Part shown: positions 8,799 through 18,184 of the stretch, piece after piece
Layout of the letters: every line of letters starts with the position of its first letter
Position numbering within the stretch: position 1 is the stretch's first letter
NCBI GenBank assembly: GCA_947497265.1
Contig: CANMFP010000003.1
Coordinates: forward strand, 62,001 to 126,000
Reading direction: 5' to 3'
Length of the DNA stretch: 64,000 bases
Source: an uncultured Isoptericola sp.
GTDB lineage: Bacteria > Actinomycetota > Actinomycetes > Actinomycetales > Cellulomonadaceae
The notes under the pieces: model-generated
The model's input: only the letters and a program-made list of their open reading frames with translations
Told to the model about the DNA's origin: nothing
Databases searched by the model: none
Position numbers and translations under genes: made by a program

Positions 8799-11521
8799 CA
8801 GCCGGTGTTCTGCAGGCCGGCGCTCACGCCGTTCACGGTGAGCAGCAGCAGGTGGCGCCAGCGGTCCTTGTAGCCGCCGTCGACCCAGTCGCCGTCGTCG
8901 ACCGTCAGGCCCTCGCTGGCGCCCTGGGTACGCAGCGCACGCAGCGCGCGCACCTGCAGCAGGGACAACGCGTCCACGTACGGCGAGCGCAGCTGCACCG
9001 CCCGGCCGAGCACCCGGCGGCTGGCCAGCGGCCACTCGTTGCCGGTGATCTTCAGGACCCACTCGCGCGTGAGGCGCAGCTCCTCGAGGACCATCTCGGC
9101 GAGGTCGTCGCGGTCACCGAGAGCCAGGTACTTCGCGGCGATGCGCTCGTCCGTCTTGGCGAGCGACATCTCGATGTTGTCGAGCAGCGTGCCGAACAGC
9201 GGCCACTCGGTGTACGCCGCCCGGAGCTCGTCCAGGTCGCCGAACTCGCGCAGCGCCGTGCCCAGGCCGTACCAGCCGGCCAGGTTGATCCGCGCCTGCG
9301 ACCAGGAGAAGACCCACGGGATGGCGCGCAGGTCGTCCAGGGAGTTCACCGAGAGGCCACGCTTGGCCGGGCGGGAGCCGATCGGCAGCAGGCCGACCTC
9401 CTCCAGGGGCGTGACCTCCGCGAACCACTGCGGGAAGCCCTCCGACTGGACCAGCTCGTGGAAGCGCGCGCGCGAGGACCCGTCGAGCGCGGTCGCCAGA
9501 CCCGAGAAACGTTCGGCCGTGCTGGCGTTGCGCTTCTCCGTCGACGGCGCCGAGGCGAGCAGCGTGGCCGCGGCCACCTGCTCGATGTGCCGCGCCGCGA
9601 TGGTCGGGTCGCCGTACCGGGCCAGGATGACCTCGCCCTGCTCGGTGAGCTTGAACCGGCCGTCCACCGAGTGCGGGGGCTGGGCGAGGACCGCGCGGTT
9701 CGCCGGTCCGCCGCCGCGTCCCAGCGCGCCGCCACGGCCGTGGAACTGGGTCAGCGTGAGGTCGTGGCGCTGCGCCCACTCGGCGATGCGCGACTGCGCG
9801 GAGTGCAGCGCGAGCGTCGCCGCGACGGGCCCGACGTCCTTCGACGAGTCGGAGTAGCCGAGCATGACCTCGACGCGGCGCCCGTTCGCCGCCAGGCGCC
9901 GCTGCACCTGCGGCATCTTGAGCATCGCCTCGAGGATGTCGACCGAGTTCTCGAGGTCCGCGAACGTCTCGAACAGCGGGATCGCGTCGATGATCGGCGC
10001 GTCGTCCGAGCCGTCGAACGCCAGCTCGGCGAGGTGGTACACGGCCGCCATGTGCTCCGGGGCCTGCGTGAACGAGACGATGTAGCGGCGGGCGGCCCGC
10101 TCGCCGAAGCGCTTCTGCACGGCGCCGAGGGCGCGGAAGGTGTCGAGCACCTCGCGCGTGCGGTCGCTCAGCTCGCCGTGGATCCCCTTCTCGGCGATCT
10201 CGTCGAGCGCGGCGGCGTGCACCTGCGAGTGCTGGCGCACCTCGATCTCGGCCAGGTGGAAGCCGAACGTCTGCACCTGCCACACGAGCTTCTGCAGGTC
10301 GCCGAACGCTGCCCGCTGCGCCCCCGCCTCGACCAGGGAGGACTGCACGACGCGCAGGTCCGCCTCCAGCTCCTCCGGACGGCGGTAGGCGAGGTCGGCG
10401 TCCCGCGTGCGGGTCGCGGCGATGCGGCCGGCGATCGCGAGGACCGCCGCGCGGTGCGGCTCGTTCGGCGAGTCCGCGGCGGCGGCCGTCGTCAGCTCGT
10501 CCGAGAGCTGACGGAACCGCTGCCACAGGGCCTTGAGCTCGGCCGACGCCGGGGTGGTCGCCTCCTCGAGGGTCAGCTTGCGGCCCGTGGTGCGGGCGGC
10601 CTGCTCGAGGGCGGTCAGAGCGTGCTCGGCGGCGAGCGTGGCCGCCTGCCGCGTGACCTCCGCGGTGACGTTCGGGTTGCCGTCCCGGTCGCCGCCGATC
10701 CACGACCCCAGGTAGACGAACGGCTTGGCGATCGGGGCGCGCGCCCCCGCCTCGCCGTTCAGCAGCCAGTCGTCCAGGCGGCGGTACACCTCGGGGAACG
10801 TGCTGAACATCGTCGCGTCGAAGACGCCCATGGCGGTCTTGACCTCGTCGAGCACGGTCGGCTTCGACGCCCGGATCGGGGAGGTGCGCCACATCGTGTC
10901 GATCTCGGCGAGCATGCGCCGCTCGTTCTCCGTACGGGAGGTGCCGCCCGGACGCATCGTGTCGCGCTCGGCGAGCAGCGTCGAGACCCGCCGAACCGCA
11001 CCAGAGACCGCCCGACGGCGGGCCTCGGTCGGGTGGGCCGTCAGGACCGGGCGGAACTCCAGCTCACCCAGGCGCCGGACGGCCTCCTCACGGCCGACCT
11101 CCTCGGTGAGCTGCGTGAACGCCGCGGGGAGCGACTCCTCGATCGCGGCGCCCGACTCCGACTCGCGGTGGTGCAGCACCCGCACGCGGTGGTACTCCTC
11201 GGCGAGGTTCGCCAGGTGGAAGTAGCACGTGAAGGCGCGGGCCACCTGCTCGGCACGCTCGAGGCTGAACCCCGCGACGACCTCGGCGGCCTCCTCGAGG
11301 CTCGCTCCGCCGTCGTCCACGCCGTAGGCGCGGATGGTCAGCTCGCGCAGGCGCTCGACGTCGTCGAGCAGGTCCTGTCCGCCGGCCTCGCGCAGCACGG
11401 TGCCGAGCAGTCCACCCAGCAGGCGGATGTCGTCGCGCAACGGGTCGGGCATCTCGTGCCGGGCGACGACGCGCTCAATCGCGCCGGTGCTCGGGCTCTG
11501 CTGTCCGTAGTTGTCGCTCAC
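8798..11521 (-). CDS. ppc: Phosphoenolpyruvate carboxylase
   Basis: 907 residues, full length. It converts PEP and bicarbonate to oxaloacetate, refilling the TCA cycle. Catalytic motifs are intact: LTAHPTEARRR (catalytic His, about residue 160), GGDRDGNPNVT, YSDSSKDVGPV, FHGRGGALGRGGGP, RYGDPTIAARH and the conserved C-terminal QNTG, whose terminal Gly is needed for activity in the family. The GTG start at 11521 follows TAGTCT by 7 nt with no ribosome binding site, again a leaderless pattern. The stop overlaps the cutC start by one base. A 919-residue open frame on the opposite strand is its antisense shadow. Confidence 0.97.
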   Translation of the reverse strand: MSDNYGQQSPSTGAIERVVARHEMPDPLRDDIRLLGGLLGTVLREAGGQDLLDDVERLRELTIRAYGVDDGGASLEEAAEVVAGFSLERAEQVARAFTCYFHLANLAEEYHRVRVLHHRESESGAAIEESLPAAFTQLTEEVGREEAVRRLGELEFRPVLTAHPTEARRRAVSGAVRRVSTLLAERDTMRPGGTSRTENERRMLAEIDTMWRTSPIRASKPTVLDEVKTAMGVFDATMFSTFPEVYRRLDDWLLNGEAGARAPIAKPFVYLGSWIGGDRDGNPNVTAEVTRQAATLAAEHALTALEQAARTTGRKLTLEEATTPASAELKALWQRFRQLSDELTTAAAADSPNEPHRAAVLAIAGRIAATRTRDADLAYRRPEELEADLRVVQSSLVEAGAQRAAFGDLQKLVWQVQTFGFHLAEIEVRQHSQVHAAALDEIAEKGIHGELSDRTREVLDTFRALGAVQKRFGERAARRYIVSFTQAPEHMAAVYHLAELAFDGSDDAPIIDAIPLFETFADLENSVDILEAMLKMPQVQRRLAANGRRVEVMLGYSDSSKDVGPVAATLALHSAQSRIAEWAQRHDLTLTQFHGRGGALGRGGGPANRAVLAQPPHSVDGRFKLTEQGEVILARYGDPTIAARHIEQVAAATLLASAPSTEKRNASTAERFSGLATALDGSSRARFHELVQSEGFPQWFAEVTPLEEVGLLPIGSRPAKRGLSVNSLDDLRAIPWVFSWSQARINLAGWYGLGTALREFGDLDELRAAYTEWPLFGTLLDNIEMSLAKTDERIAAKYLALGDRDDLAEMVLEELRLTREWVLKITGNEWPLASRRVLGRAVQLRSPYVDALSLLQVRALRALRTQGASEGLTVDDGDWVDGGYKDRWRHLLLLTVNGVSAGLQNTG

Positions 11522-11528
11522 GCCCTAG

Positions 11529-11534
11529 AGACTA
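11529..11534 (-). promoter_or_regulatory. Putative leaderless -10 element of ppc
   Basis: TAGTCT read on the minus strand ends 7 nt before the ppc GTG at 11521. Confidence 0.45.
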
Positions 11535-11563
11535 AGGGGATCACCGCTTGAGACATAGTTTGC

Positions 11564-11578
11564 GTCCGCCGTGCGGAC
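11564..11578 (-). terminator. Small hairpin downstream of the ThiD-like gene
   Basis: GTCCGC-CGT-GCGGAC is a perfect 6 bp stem with a 3 nt loop, 21 nt past the stop of the thiD-like gene and upstream of ppc on the same strand. It could end the thiD transcript, or simply be chance in GC-rich DNA. Confidence 0.3.
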
Positions 11579-11598
11579 CGTGCGGCCGCGCTCCCTCC

Positions 11599-12432
11599 TC
11601 AGGCCCGCTGCCGCGCGTAGGCCCCCTGCCACACCGTGTCGAACGGCGTGTGCGCGGCCACCCGCGCGCGGATCCCCTGGGTCACGACGTCCTTGGCGGT
11701 GCGGACCGCCGTCGCGACGTCGGCACCCTTCGCGAGCTCGGCCGTGATGGCCGCCGCGAACGTGCAGCCGGCGCCCGAGACGCGCTCCTCGCCCACCTTC
11801 GGCGTGCGCAGGACCGTGACGTGCTCACCGTCGTAGAGGACGTCGACGGCGTCCGGCCCGGGGAGCTCCACGCCGCCCTTCGCCGCGACGTACCGCGGCC
11901 CGGTGGACGTGTCGAGCTGTTCGTGGATGCGGCGCGCGGCCTCGATCAGGTCGTCCACCGACTCCACTGCGTCCATGCCGGCGAGGGTCTTCGCCTCGAA
12001 CAGGTTCGGGGTGACCACCGTGGCGAGCGGCAGCACCTGCGCGCGCAGCGCGGTGTCGGTGTCCAGGGCGGCGCCCGGCTCCTGGCCCTTGCAGATGAGC
12101 ACCGGGTCGAGCACGACGTACCGCCACGGCCGGGACGCCAGCGAGCGTGCGACGACGTCGATCGTGGCGGGCGTGCCGAGCATGCCGATCTTCACGACGT
12201 CGAGGTCGTGCGTGGCCGTGGCCGCCTCGAACTGGTCGGCGATCACCTCCGGCTCGACCGGGACGAACCGGTGGCTCCAGTCGTGCTGCGGGTCGAACGA
12301 GACGATGCACGTCAGGGTGCCGACGCCGTAGGCACCGAGCTGCTGGAACGTCTTGAGGTCCGCCTGGATCCCGGCGCCACCGGTGGCCTCGGACCCGGCG
12401 ATGACGTAGGCGAGAGGTGGTGTGCTGGGCAT
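11599..12432 (-). CDS. thiD: Hydroxymethylpyrimidine / pyridoxine kinase, ThiD/PdxK-type ribokinase-fold enzyme
   Basis: 277 residues of the ThiD family. ATP- and substrate-binding motifs are present: [17 protein letters not shown] at the N-terminus, DPVLICKG in the middle and [14 protein letters not shown] (anion hole and catalytic region, about residue 220). ThiD proteins phosphorylate hydroxymethylpyrimidine for thiamine synthesis; a related PdxK-type branch in Firmicutes and actinobacteria also phosphorylates pyridoxal, and sequence alone does not separate them. No other thiamine gene is adjacent, which leaves vitamin B6 salvage possible. TAGGCT ends 7 nt before the ATG. Divergent from nfo. 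Confidence 0.85.
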   Translation of the reverse strand: MPSTPPLAYVIAGSEATGGAGIQADLKTFQQLGAYGVGTLTCIVSFDPQHDWSHRFVPVEPEVIADQFEAATATHDLDVVKIGMLGTPATIDVVARSLASRPWRYVVLDPVLICKGQEPGAALDTDTALRAQVLPLATVVTPNLFEAKTLAGMDAVESVDDLIEAARRIHEQLDTSTGPRYVAAKGGVELPGPDAVDVLYDGEHVTVLRTPKVGEERVSGAGCTFAAAITAELAKGADVATAVRTAKDVVTQGIRARVAAHTPFDTVWQGAYARQRA

Positions 12433-12493
12433 GCCTTCCAGCCTACGACGGGCACCGATGGTCGCGATCCGGGCCGACGTCGGACCCGCGCCC

Positions 12494-12499
12494 TACGCT
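12494..12499 (+). promoter_or_regulatory. Putative leaderless -10 element of nfo
   Basis: TACGCT ends 6 nt before the ATG at 12506. The same hexamer at the same distance precedes both histidine kinase genes of this window. Confidence 0.5.
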
Positions 12500-12505
12500 G
12501 AACCC

Positions 12506-13288
12506 ATGAGCCTCAAGATCGGTGCCCACGTGAGCCTCGACGACACCGTCGCAGAGGCGACGGCGATCGGCGCGGACGTCGTCCAGGTGTTCGTCTCGGA
12601 CCCGCAGGCGTGGAAGGTGCCACCGCTCGCCGACGGCGAGGCCGAGACGTTCCGGGCGGCGACGACGGCGGCCGGTCTCGACGTCTACGTGCACGCCCCG
12701 TACGTCATCAACGTGGCGTCCACGAACAACCGCATCCGCATCCCCAGCCGCAAGCTGCTGCAGCAGGTGATGACCCGCGCCGGTGAGCTCGGCGCCCGCG
12801 GCGTGGTGGTGCACGGCGGGCACGTGACGGCGAACGACGACCCGGCCAAGGGCTTCGACAACTGGCGCAAGGCGATCGACGCGCTGGAGACGGACGTCCC
12901 GGTACTCATCGAGAACACTGCCGGCGGCGACCACTCGATGGCGCGGCGCCTCGAACGGATCGAGCAGCTCTGGGCTGCCGTCCAGCAGGCCGGTGGCGCC
13001 GAGCACGTCGGGTTCACGCTCGACACGTGCCACGCCTGGGCGGGCGGGATCGACCTGGCCACCGCCGTCGCCGACGTGCGCGCGATCACGGGGCGCATCG
13101 ACCTGGTCCACGCCAATGACTCCCGCGACCAGGCCGGCTCCGGCGCGGACCGGCACACCAACTTCGGCGCGGGGAACATCCCGCCGGAGCTGCTGGTGGG
13201 AGTGGTGCGCGACGCCGGTGCCCCGGTGATCTGCGAGACCAAGGGCGACGTCGGCACGGACATCACCTGGCTGCGCGAGCGTCTCTGA
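12506..13288 (+). CDS. nfo: Apurinic/apyrimidinic endonuclease IV
   Basis: 260 residues, TIM-barrel endonuclease IV that cuts DNA 5' to abasic sites in base-excision repair and uses three zinc ions. Metal ligands are visible in [31 protein letters not shown] and [12 protein letters not shown]. The start at 12506 is preferred over an upstream in-frame ATG because the protein then begins [10 protein letters not shown], as in the family, and because TACGCT lies 6 nt upstream. Length is normal. Convergent with the response regulator gene downstream. Confidence 0.95.
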   Translation: MSLKIGAHVSLDDTVAEATAIGADVVQVFVSDPQAWKVPPLADGEAETFRAATTAAGLDVYVHAPYVINVASTNNRIRIPSRKLLQQVMTRAGELGARGVVVHGGHVTANDDPAKGFDNWRKAIDALETDVPVLIENTAGGDHSMARRLERIEQLWAAVQQAGGAEHVGFTLDTCHAWAGGIDLATAVADVRAITGRIDLVHANDSRDQAGSGADRHTNFGAGNIPPELLVGVVRDAGAPVICETKGDVGTDITWLRERL

Positions 13289-13344
13289 GCTCCGCTCGCC
13301 GGCCAGGCCTGTGGACGGCCGCCACGTGCGCCCGCCCAGGTGTG

Positions 13345-14013
13345 TCAGCGCCCGGCGTCGTGCACCGCGATCGCCGCCTGCACCCGGTTGGCCGCACCCA
13401 GCTTGTCCAGGATCCGCGACACGTGCGTCTTGACCGTCGGCACGCTCATGTACAGCCGTGCCCCGATCTCGGCGTTCGACAGCCCCTCGGCCAATACCGC
13501 AGCGACCTCCCGCTCCCGGTCGGTCAAGGTCGCGAGGCGGCGTCGGGCCATCAGCCGGGCATCGCCCGAGCCGTCCTCCGGCGCGGTCGAGAACTGCGCG
13601 ATCAGCTGGTTCATGACCGACGGCGACAGGGTCGGCTCGCCGTCCGCTGCCGCGCGCACCGCCGCGACCAGCCGGTCGGGCGGGGTGTCCTTCAGCAGGA
13701 AGCCCGCGGCCCCGGCCCGCAGGGCACGCAGCACCATGTCGTCCGTGTCGAACGTGGTCAGCACGATGACCCGCGACGCACCATCACCCTGCGCGACGAT
13801 CTGCCGGGTCGCCTCGATCCCGTCCACACGTGGCATCCGGATGTCCATGAGGACGACGTCGGGACGCAGCCGGCGGACGAGGTCCACGCCGTCGTCCCCG
13901 TCGCCGGCGTCACCGACGACCCGCACCTCGGGGGCACCGCCGAGGATCAGGCCCAGCCCAGCGCGCACCAGCGCGTCGTCGTCCACCACGACGACGGAGA
14001 TCGAGTCGGTCAT
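13345..14013 (-). CDS. NarL/FixJ-type two-component response regulator
   Basis: 222 residues. The receiver domain (1-120) has the acidic pocket VVDDDALVR, the phospho-acceptor Asp in VVLMDIRMP and the conserved Lys in FLLKDTPPD. A GerE/LuxR HTH (about 155-222) reads LTDREREVAAVLAEGLSNAE. The ATG overlaps the stop of the kinase gene (ATGA), so the pair is one operon. The divergent ABC transporter genes are likely targets, as in other kinase-regulator-ABC modules of Gram-positive bacteria that sense antibiotics or envelope stress. Confidence 0.92.
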   Translation of the reverse strand: MTDSISVVVVDDDALVRAGLGLILGGAPEVRVVGDAGDGDDGVDLVRRLRPDVVLMDIRMPRVDGIEATRQIVAQGDGASRVIVLTTFDTDDMVLRALRAGAAGFLLKDTPPDRLVAAVRAAADGEPTLSPSVMNQLIAQFSTAPEDGSGDARLMARRRLATLTDREREVAAVLAEGLSNAEIGARLYMSVPTVKTHVSRILDKLGAANRVQAAIAVHDAGR

Positions 14014-15326
14014 GGTTCCCACGGTAGCCAGGCGTGCAACGTGAATCGGCCGTTCTCCGCACGAGCGGTCAGCGTGCCACCGGCCAGCTCGACCCGCTCG
14101 GTGAGACCCAGCAGGCCCAGGCCGGACCGCGGCACCGCCGTCGTGCCTCGGGTGTCCGGCTGCCGCACCGCGCCCGGCTGGAACTCCCGGTCCACCGCGA
14201 GGGCCGTCGGGTTGCTCACCGCGATCCACACGCCCTGACCCGTCGAGCCCAGCAGCTCCACCCTTGCCGGCAGCCCCGGAGCGTGCTTGCGCACGTTCGT
14301 CAGGCCCTCCTGGACGATGCGGTACGCGGTGCGCGACGTGGCCGTCGGCAGCCGTTCCGGGTCCGTCGTGCGATCGACGAGCCGCACGGGCGTCCCGGCA
14401 TCCGTGGTGGTCCGCGTCAGCGCCGGCAGGTCGGCGAGCGTGGGCTGGGGACGCTCCGGCGCACCGGCCGCCGGACCACCGTCCGCGTCGGACGCCGGAC
14501 CGTCCAGCCCGCGCAGGACCCCGAGGACCTCGCGGAGCTCACCGAGCGCCTCGTGGGCACTGTCCCGCACCAGCGCGGCCGTCTCGGCGACCTGCTCCCG
14601 CGGCAGGTCGATCCGGTACGCGAGCGCCCCGGCGTGCATGGCGACCAGCGACATGCGGTGCGCCAGCACGTCGTGCATCTCACGGGCGATCCGGGCACGC
14701 TCGTTGGACCGCGCCTGGGCGACCCGGCTCGCCTGCTCGCGCTCCGCCGTCGCGATCCGCTCGTGCAGGCCGGCGAGGTACTCGCGCCGCAGACCGATGT
14801 ACGCCCCGATCCACACCATCAACGAGTAGAGGACCACGCCACCGGCCAGCGCGAACGTCCATCCCATGCTGCTGTCCGTGGGATAGATCGACTCGTACGT
14901 CCAGCCGCCGGCGATGTACACCGCGCCGATCGCGACGATGCGCCACCACCGCCGGTGCGTCGCCAACGACACCACCGCCAGGGTCACCGGCCCGACCGCC
15001 ACCACCGACACCGCGCTCGCCGCGCAGAGCAGCAGCGCGACCGTGGTGGGCCACCGCCGCCGCAGCAGCACCAGGCCGAAGCAGACGAGCCCGACCAGCA
15101 CGTCCAGGACGAGCCGCGACTCCGTGGGCCCGACCTGCGCCGCGTCCATCTCGACGAGCATGCCGCCGAAGATGGTCGTGCTGATCAGCAGCGCCACCGC
15201 CAGCCGCCACGTCTCGCCCCACACCCGCTGCCACCGCTCCCGCGTTCGCGCCGGGTCCCGCGGGCGCGGCTCGGCACCGAGGACTTCGGGACCAGGACGG
15301 TACGGGTCCTCCAGCGAGGTGGGCAC
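14010..15326 (-). CDS. Sensor histidine kinase, HisKA_3/NarX-DesK type
   Basis: 438 residues. Four or more hydrophobic segments occupy residues 40-170 with no large extracellular domain, so it is an intramembrane-sensing kinase. The H-box is ARIAREMHDVLAHRMSLVA (phospho-His in MHDV), the N-box contains RIVQEGLTNVRKHA, and the ATP lid ends SGLGLLGLTERVELAGGTL. The GTG start at 15326 is chosen because TACGCT ends 6 nt upstream and because it gives a short cytoplasmic N-terminus before the first helix. It forms an operon with the regulator and is divergent from the ABC genes with 162 nt between. Confidence 0.92.
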   Translation of the reverse strand: MPTSLEDPYRPGPEVLGAEPRPRDPARTRERWQRVWGETWRLAVALLISTTIFGGMLVEMDAAQVGPTESRLVLDVLVGLVCFGLVLLRRRWPTTVALLLCAASAVSVVAVGPVTLAVVSLATHRRWWRIVAIGAVYIAGGWTYESIYPTDSSMGWTFALAGGVVLYSLMVWIGAYIGLRREYLAGLHERIATAEREQASRVAQARSNERARIAREMHDVLAHRMSLVAMHAGALAYRIDLPREQVAETAALVRDSAHEALGELREVLGVLRGLDGPASDADGGPAAGAPERPQPTLADLPALTRTTTDAGTPVRLVDRTTDPERLPTATSRTAYRIVQEGLTNVRKHAPGLPARVELLGSTGQGVWIAVSNPTALAVDREFQPGAVRQPDTRGTTAVPRSGLGLLGLTERVELAGGTLTARAENGRFTLHAWLPWEP

Positions 15327-15332
15327 CCAGCG

Positions 15333-15338
15333 AGCGTA
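15333..15338 (-). promoter_or_regulatory. Putative leaderless -10 element of the kinase gene
   Basis: TACGCT on the minus strand ends 6 nt before the GTG at 15326. Confidence 0.5.
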
Positions 15339-15488
15339 GAGCGAAGACCCCGGCCCGGCATCCGCCGTCGGACGCTGCGTGGCGGCGCCGACATCCGCCG
15401 AAGGGATGACCCGGACGAGCCCGACGGCGGAGACGAACCCTCCCTGCGGGCGATGCGGGCAGGCAGGCGTCCACGGAAGTCTGGACCC

Positions 15489-16388
15489 ATGATCACCGTG
15501 GAGCACCTGACCAAGAGATACGGGCCGGTCCCGGCCGTGAGCGACGTGTCGTTCACCGCCGAGCCGGGCCTCGTGACCGGATTCCTCGGCCCGAACGGCG
15601 CCGGGAAGTCCACCGCCATGCGCATGATGACCGGGCTGACGCCGCCGACCAGCGGCACCGCCCGCATCCTCGGCAAGCCGTACGCGGCGCTCGCCAACCC
15701 GGGCCGCCGGGTCGGGGTGCTGCTCGACGCCGCAGCCCAGCACGCCGGCCGCACCGGCCGCGAGACGCTCGCCCTGTCGGCGCTCCTCACCGGCGTGGGA
15801 CGGCACCGCGTCGACGAGGTGCTCGACGTCGTCGGCCTCACCTCCGCGGAGGCCGGCCGCCGCGTGCGCACCTACTCCCTCGGCATGCGCCAGCGCCTCG
15901 GCATCGCCGGCGCCCTGCTCGGCGAGCCCGACGTGCTCATCCTCGACGAGCCGGCCAACGGCCTCGACCCGGCCGGCATCCGCTGGATGCGTGACCTGCT
16001 GCGCGACTTCGCGGCCGACGGCGGCACCGTGCTGCTGTCCTCCCACCTGCTGTCCGAGATCGAGCACGTCGCCGACCGGCTCGTCGTCATCGGGCGGGGG
16101 CGCGTCGTCGCCGAGGGCACCAAGGACGAGCTGCTTCGCGCCGCCGGGACCTTCGTGCGCTCCACCGACGACGCCGCGCTGGCGACCGCGTTCCGCGACG
16201 CCGGCATCGACGCGGAGCGCCAGGCCGGTGGTGGCTTCACCACCTCCGCCGACGCCGAGCAGGTGGCTCGCACGGCCGTCTCGGCCGGTGTGCTCGTCAT
16301 CGAGCTGCGCGACACGTCCTCCCGCGGGCTCGAGGAGCTGTTCCTCGAGCTCACCGCCGACGACGCCCGAGAGGCGGTGTCCGCATGA
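15489..16388 (+). CDS. ABC transporter ATP-binding protein (DRI/CcmA type)
   Basis: 299 residues. Walker A is GPNGAGKSTAMRMM, the signature YSLGMRQRLGIAG, and Walker B VLILDEPANGLDP followed by SSHLLSEIEHVADR. It is of the drug-resistance/antibiotic-immunity type that pairs with ABC-2 permeases. AAGTCT ends 6 nt before the ATG. The stop overlaps the permease start (ATGA). Transcribed away from the adjacent two-component genes, which probably regulate it. Substrate unknown. Confidence 0.93.
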   Translation: MITVEHLTKRYGPVPAVSDVSFTAEPGLVTGFLGPNGAGKSTAMRMMTGLTPPTSGTARILGKPYAALANPGRRVGVLLDAAAQHAGRTGRETLALSALLTGVGRHRVDEVLDVVGLTSAEAGRRVRTYSLGMRQRLGIAGALLGEPDVLILDEPANGLDPAGIRWMRDLLRDFAADGGTVLLSSHLLSEIEHVADRLVVIGRGRVVAEGTKDELLRAAGTFVRSTDDAALATAFRDAGIDAERQAGGGFTTSADAEQVARTAVSAGVLVIELRDTSSRGLEELFLELTADDAREAVSA

Positions 16389-17176
16389 CCGCCGTCCGCA
16401 CCGCTCCCGCGACCGCGACCCGGAGCGCCACTCTCAAGCCCGTCCCGTTCACCCGACTCACCGCCTACGAGTGGCGCAAGCAGCTCGACACCCGGGCCGT
16501 CCGGTGGCTGTTCGTCACCATCGCCGTGATCACGGCCGGGGTCCTGGCCGTCTCCGCGCTGGTGGGCGAGGGGAACGTGTCGTTCGAGGCGTTCGTCACC
16601 AACACCTCGACGCCCCTGGCGATGCTCCTGCCGATCGTCGCCATCCTCGCCACCACCGCCGAGTGGTCCCAGCGCACCGGGCTGACGACCTTCACCCTGG
16701 AGCCGCGCCGGCTGCGGGTCGTCTGGGCCAAGCTGGTGACCGCCGTCGGCTCCGGGCTGGCGTTCTTCCTGGTCGCCGTCGTGATCGCCGCGCTGGCGCA
16801 CCTCGCGGTGATCACCTTCCGGGACGCTGACGCCGACTGGGGCCTGGGGGCGATGACGGCCGGCATGGTCCTCATGCTCGCGATCTGGATGGTGCAGGGC
16901 GTCGCGTTCGGTCTGGCGCTGCAGAGCACGCCGGGCGCGATCGTCGTCTACCTCGTGGTGCCGACGATCGTGGGCGCCCTGACGGCGCTGGTCCAGTCGT
17001 GGGAGAACGTCTGGCCGTGGATCGACCTGCAGACCTCCTCCATGCCGCTGATCATGGGCGACCCGATGGGCGGCGAGCAGTGGGCGCAGCTCGCGGTCAC
17101 CGCCGCGATCTGGGTCGGGCTGCCTCTCCTGGTCGGGATCCTGCGGGTCCAGCGCGGCGAGATCAAGACCGCCTGA
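16385..17176 (+). CDS. ABC-2 type transporter permease
   Basis: 263 residues with about six hydrophobic helices (first near 38-58, last near 232-250) and no extracytoplasmic domain. It starts four bases inside the ATPase gene, so the two subunits are made together. It resembles the small ABC-2 permeases that work with CcmA/DRI ATPases in export of peptides or drugs. It is followed by a long hairpin that also covers the end of the convergent nuclease gene. Confidence 0.88.
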   Translation: MTAVRTAPATATRSATLKPVPFTRLTAYEWRKQLDTRAVRWLFVTIAVITAGVLAVSALVGEGNVSFEAFVTNTSTPLAMLLPIVAILATTAEWSQRTGLTTFTLEPRRLRVVWAKLVTAVGSGLAFFLVAVVIAALAHLAVITFRDADADWGLGAMTAGMVLMLAIWMVQGVAFGLALQSTPGAIVVYLVVPTIVGALTALVQSWENVWPWIDLQTSSMPLIMGDPMGGEQWAQLAVTAAIWVGLPLLVGILRVQRGEIKTA

Positions 17177-17180
17177 CTCG

Positions 17181-17265
17181 CCACCCCGCGTGCTGCCGAA
17201 CGTCGTGATCCGGACCGTTTTGCCCAGTCAAAGCGGTCCGGATCACGACGTTCGGCGCGGGGTGG
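17181..17265. terminator. Very long interrupted stem-loop at a convergent junction
   Basis: 17195-17217 is perfectly complementary to 17234-17256 (23 bp, 16 nt loop); outside it CCACCCCGC at 17181-17189 pairs with GCGGGGTGG at 17257-17265, leaving a bulge on the left side only. The stop codon of the minus-strand nuclease (17245-17243) lies inside the right arm, so the hairpin encodes the C-terminus of that protein. It probably terminates both transcripts. Confidence 0.7.
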
Positions 17266-18139
17266 GGGGTGGCAGCACCTCGGCCGGGTGGTGCAGCTCC
17301 GTCCAGCCCGACGGCGGACGGCGTGAGGTCGTCCTCGGCTCGACCCGCCGCTCGGGCGCCGGGCCGCGGACGTCGGCGTCCACCACCGGCCCGAGGTCCA
17401 GGCGGGTCAGCGAACCGACGTCCGCGACCGGCACCTGGAACGTGCGGAACGGGCCGAGCGGCGGCACCTGGCCGACGGCGAGCGCCCGTCCCGTCGCGGT
17501 GCTCAGCTCCGCGTCGGTCAGCAGCGGCGTCTGGTCGAGCACGAACGCCGCGGCCCGCAGCGCGGCCGGGGTGCCGCCGTCGGGCACCGTGGCCCACGCG
17601 ACGACCTTCCAGAACTGCCGCGGTACCGCGACGCCGCGGTACACGGGGTCGGAGTCGAGGAACACGCACCCGGTGAGCACCACGATGCGGTGGTCGTGGG
17701 CGTCGGCGTACTCGAGCACGTGGTCCTCGAGCCCGTTCCACAGCTGCTTCGACTGGTTGAACCCGCCGACCTGCGGCGCGGCGTTGGTGTAGACGAACGT
17801 GGCCTCGCCGGCAGCCCGCGCCTCGTCGACGGTGCCCCACATCGGGTCGAGCCGACGCACGAGGTGCCCGCGGTCCAACGGGTTGTGGTGGTACAGCTCG
17901 TTGCCGGACTGCTCCGCGGGCGGCGCCTGGGGATCGAGCCGCCAGGACCCGGACCTCGGCAGCCGCTGGAGCCGCGCCCCGTCCACGGCGCACGCGGTGG
18001 CGGCGGCGAGCCGGCGCTCCGGGTCGAGCAGCACGCTGAAGTGGGGATGATCGAGCCGCCGCAGCGGCCGGTCAGCGGTGGGCAGCGGCACGCGGACGGT
18101 CCCGCCGGGCCCGAGGAACTGTGCGTCGTAGCCGGTCAC
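17243..18139 (-). CDS. DNA/RNA non-specific endonuclease (NUC1, beta-beta-alpha-Me fold)
   Basis: 298 residues. The DRGH motif of the NUC family with its general-base His is in LDRGHLVRRLDP (about residue 92), and the metal-ligand Asn region reads NAAPQVGGFNQSKQLWNGLE (about 120-139). These enzymes cut single- and double-stranded DNA and RNA using one Mg ion. No signal peptide or membrane segment is visible at the N-terminus, which is unusual because most bacterial homologues are secreted or paired with an immunity protein; neither is evident here. TTGGCT ends 7 nt before the GTG start. The last codons lie in the terminator stem. Confidence 0.85.
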   Translation of the reverse strand: MTGYDAQFLGPGGTVRVPLPTADRPLRRLDHPHFSVLLDPERRLAAATACAVDGARLQRLPRSGSWRLDPQAPPAEQSGNELYHHNPLDRGHLVRRLDPMWGTVDEARAAGEATFVYTNAAPQVGGFNQSKQLWNGLEDHVLEYADAHDHRIVVLTGCVFLDSDPVYRGVAVPRQFWKVVAWATVPDGGTPAALRAAAFVLDQTPLLTDAELSTATGRALAVGQVPPLGPFRTFQVPVADVGSLTRLDLGPVVDADVRGPAPERRVEPRTTSRRPPSGWTELHHPAEVLPPPTPRRTS

Positions 18140-18184
18140 AGGGCCGAGCCAACCATGCTTCTCCGCCGGCGGAGCACGGGCGCG

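Noticed and set aside
8792..11551. 919-residue plus-strand open frame
   Set aside because: Exact antisense of ppc, rich in Arg, Gly and Val without any domain; ppc has every catalytic motif.
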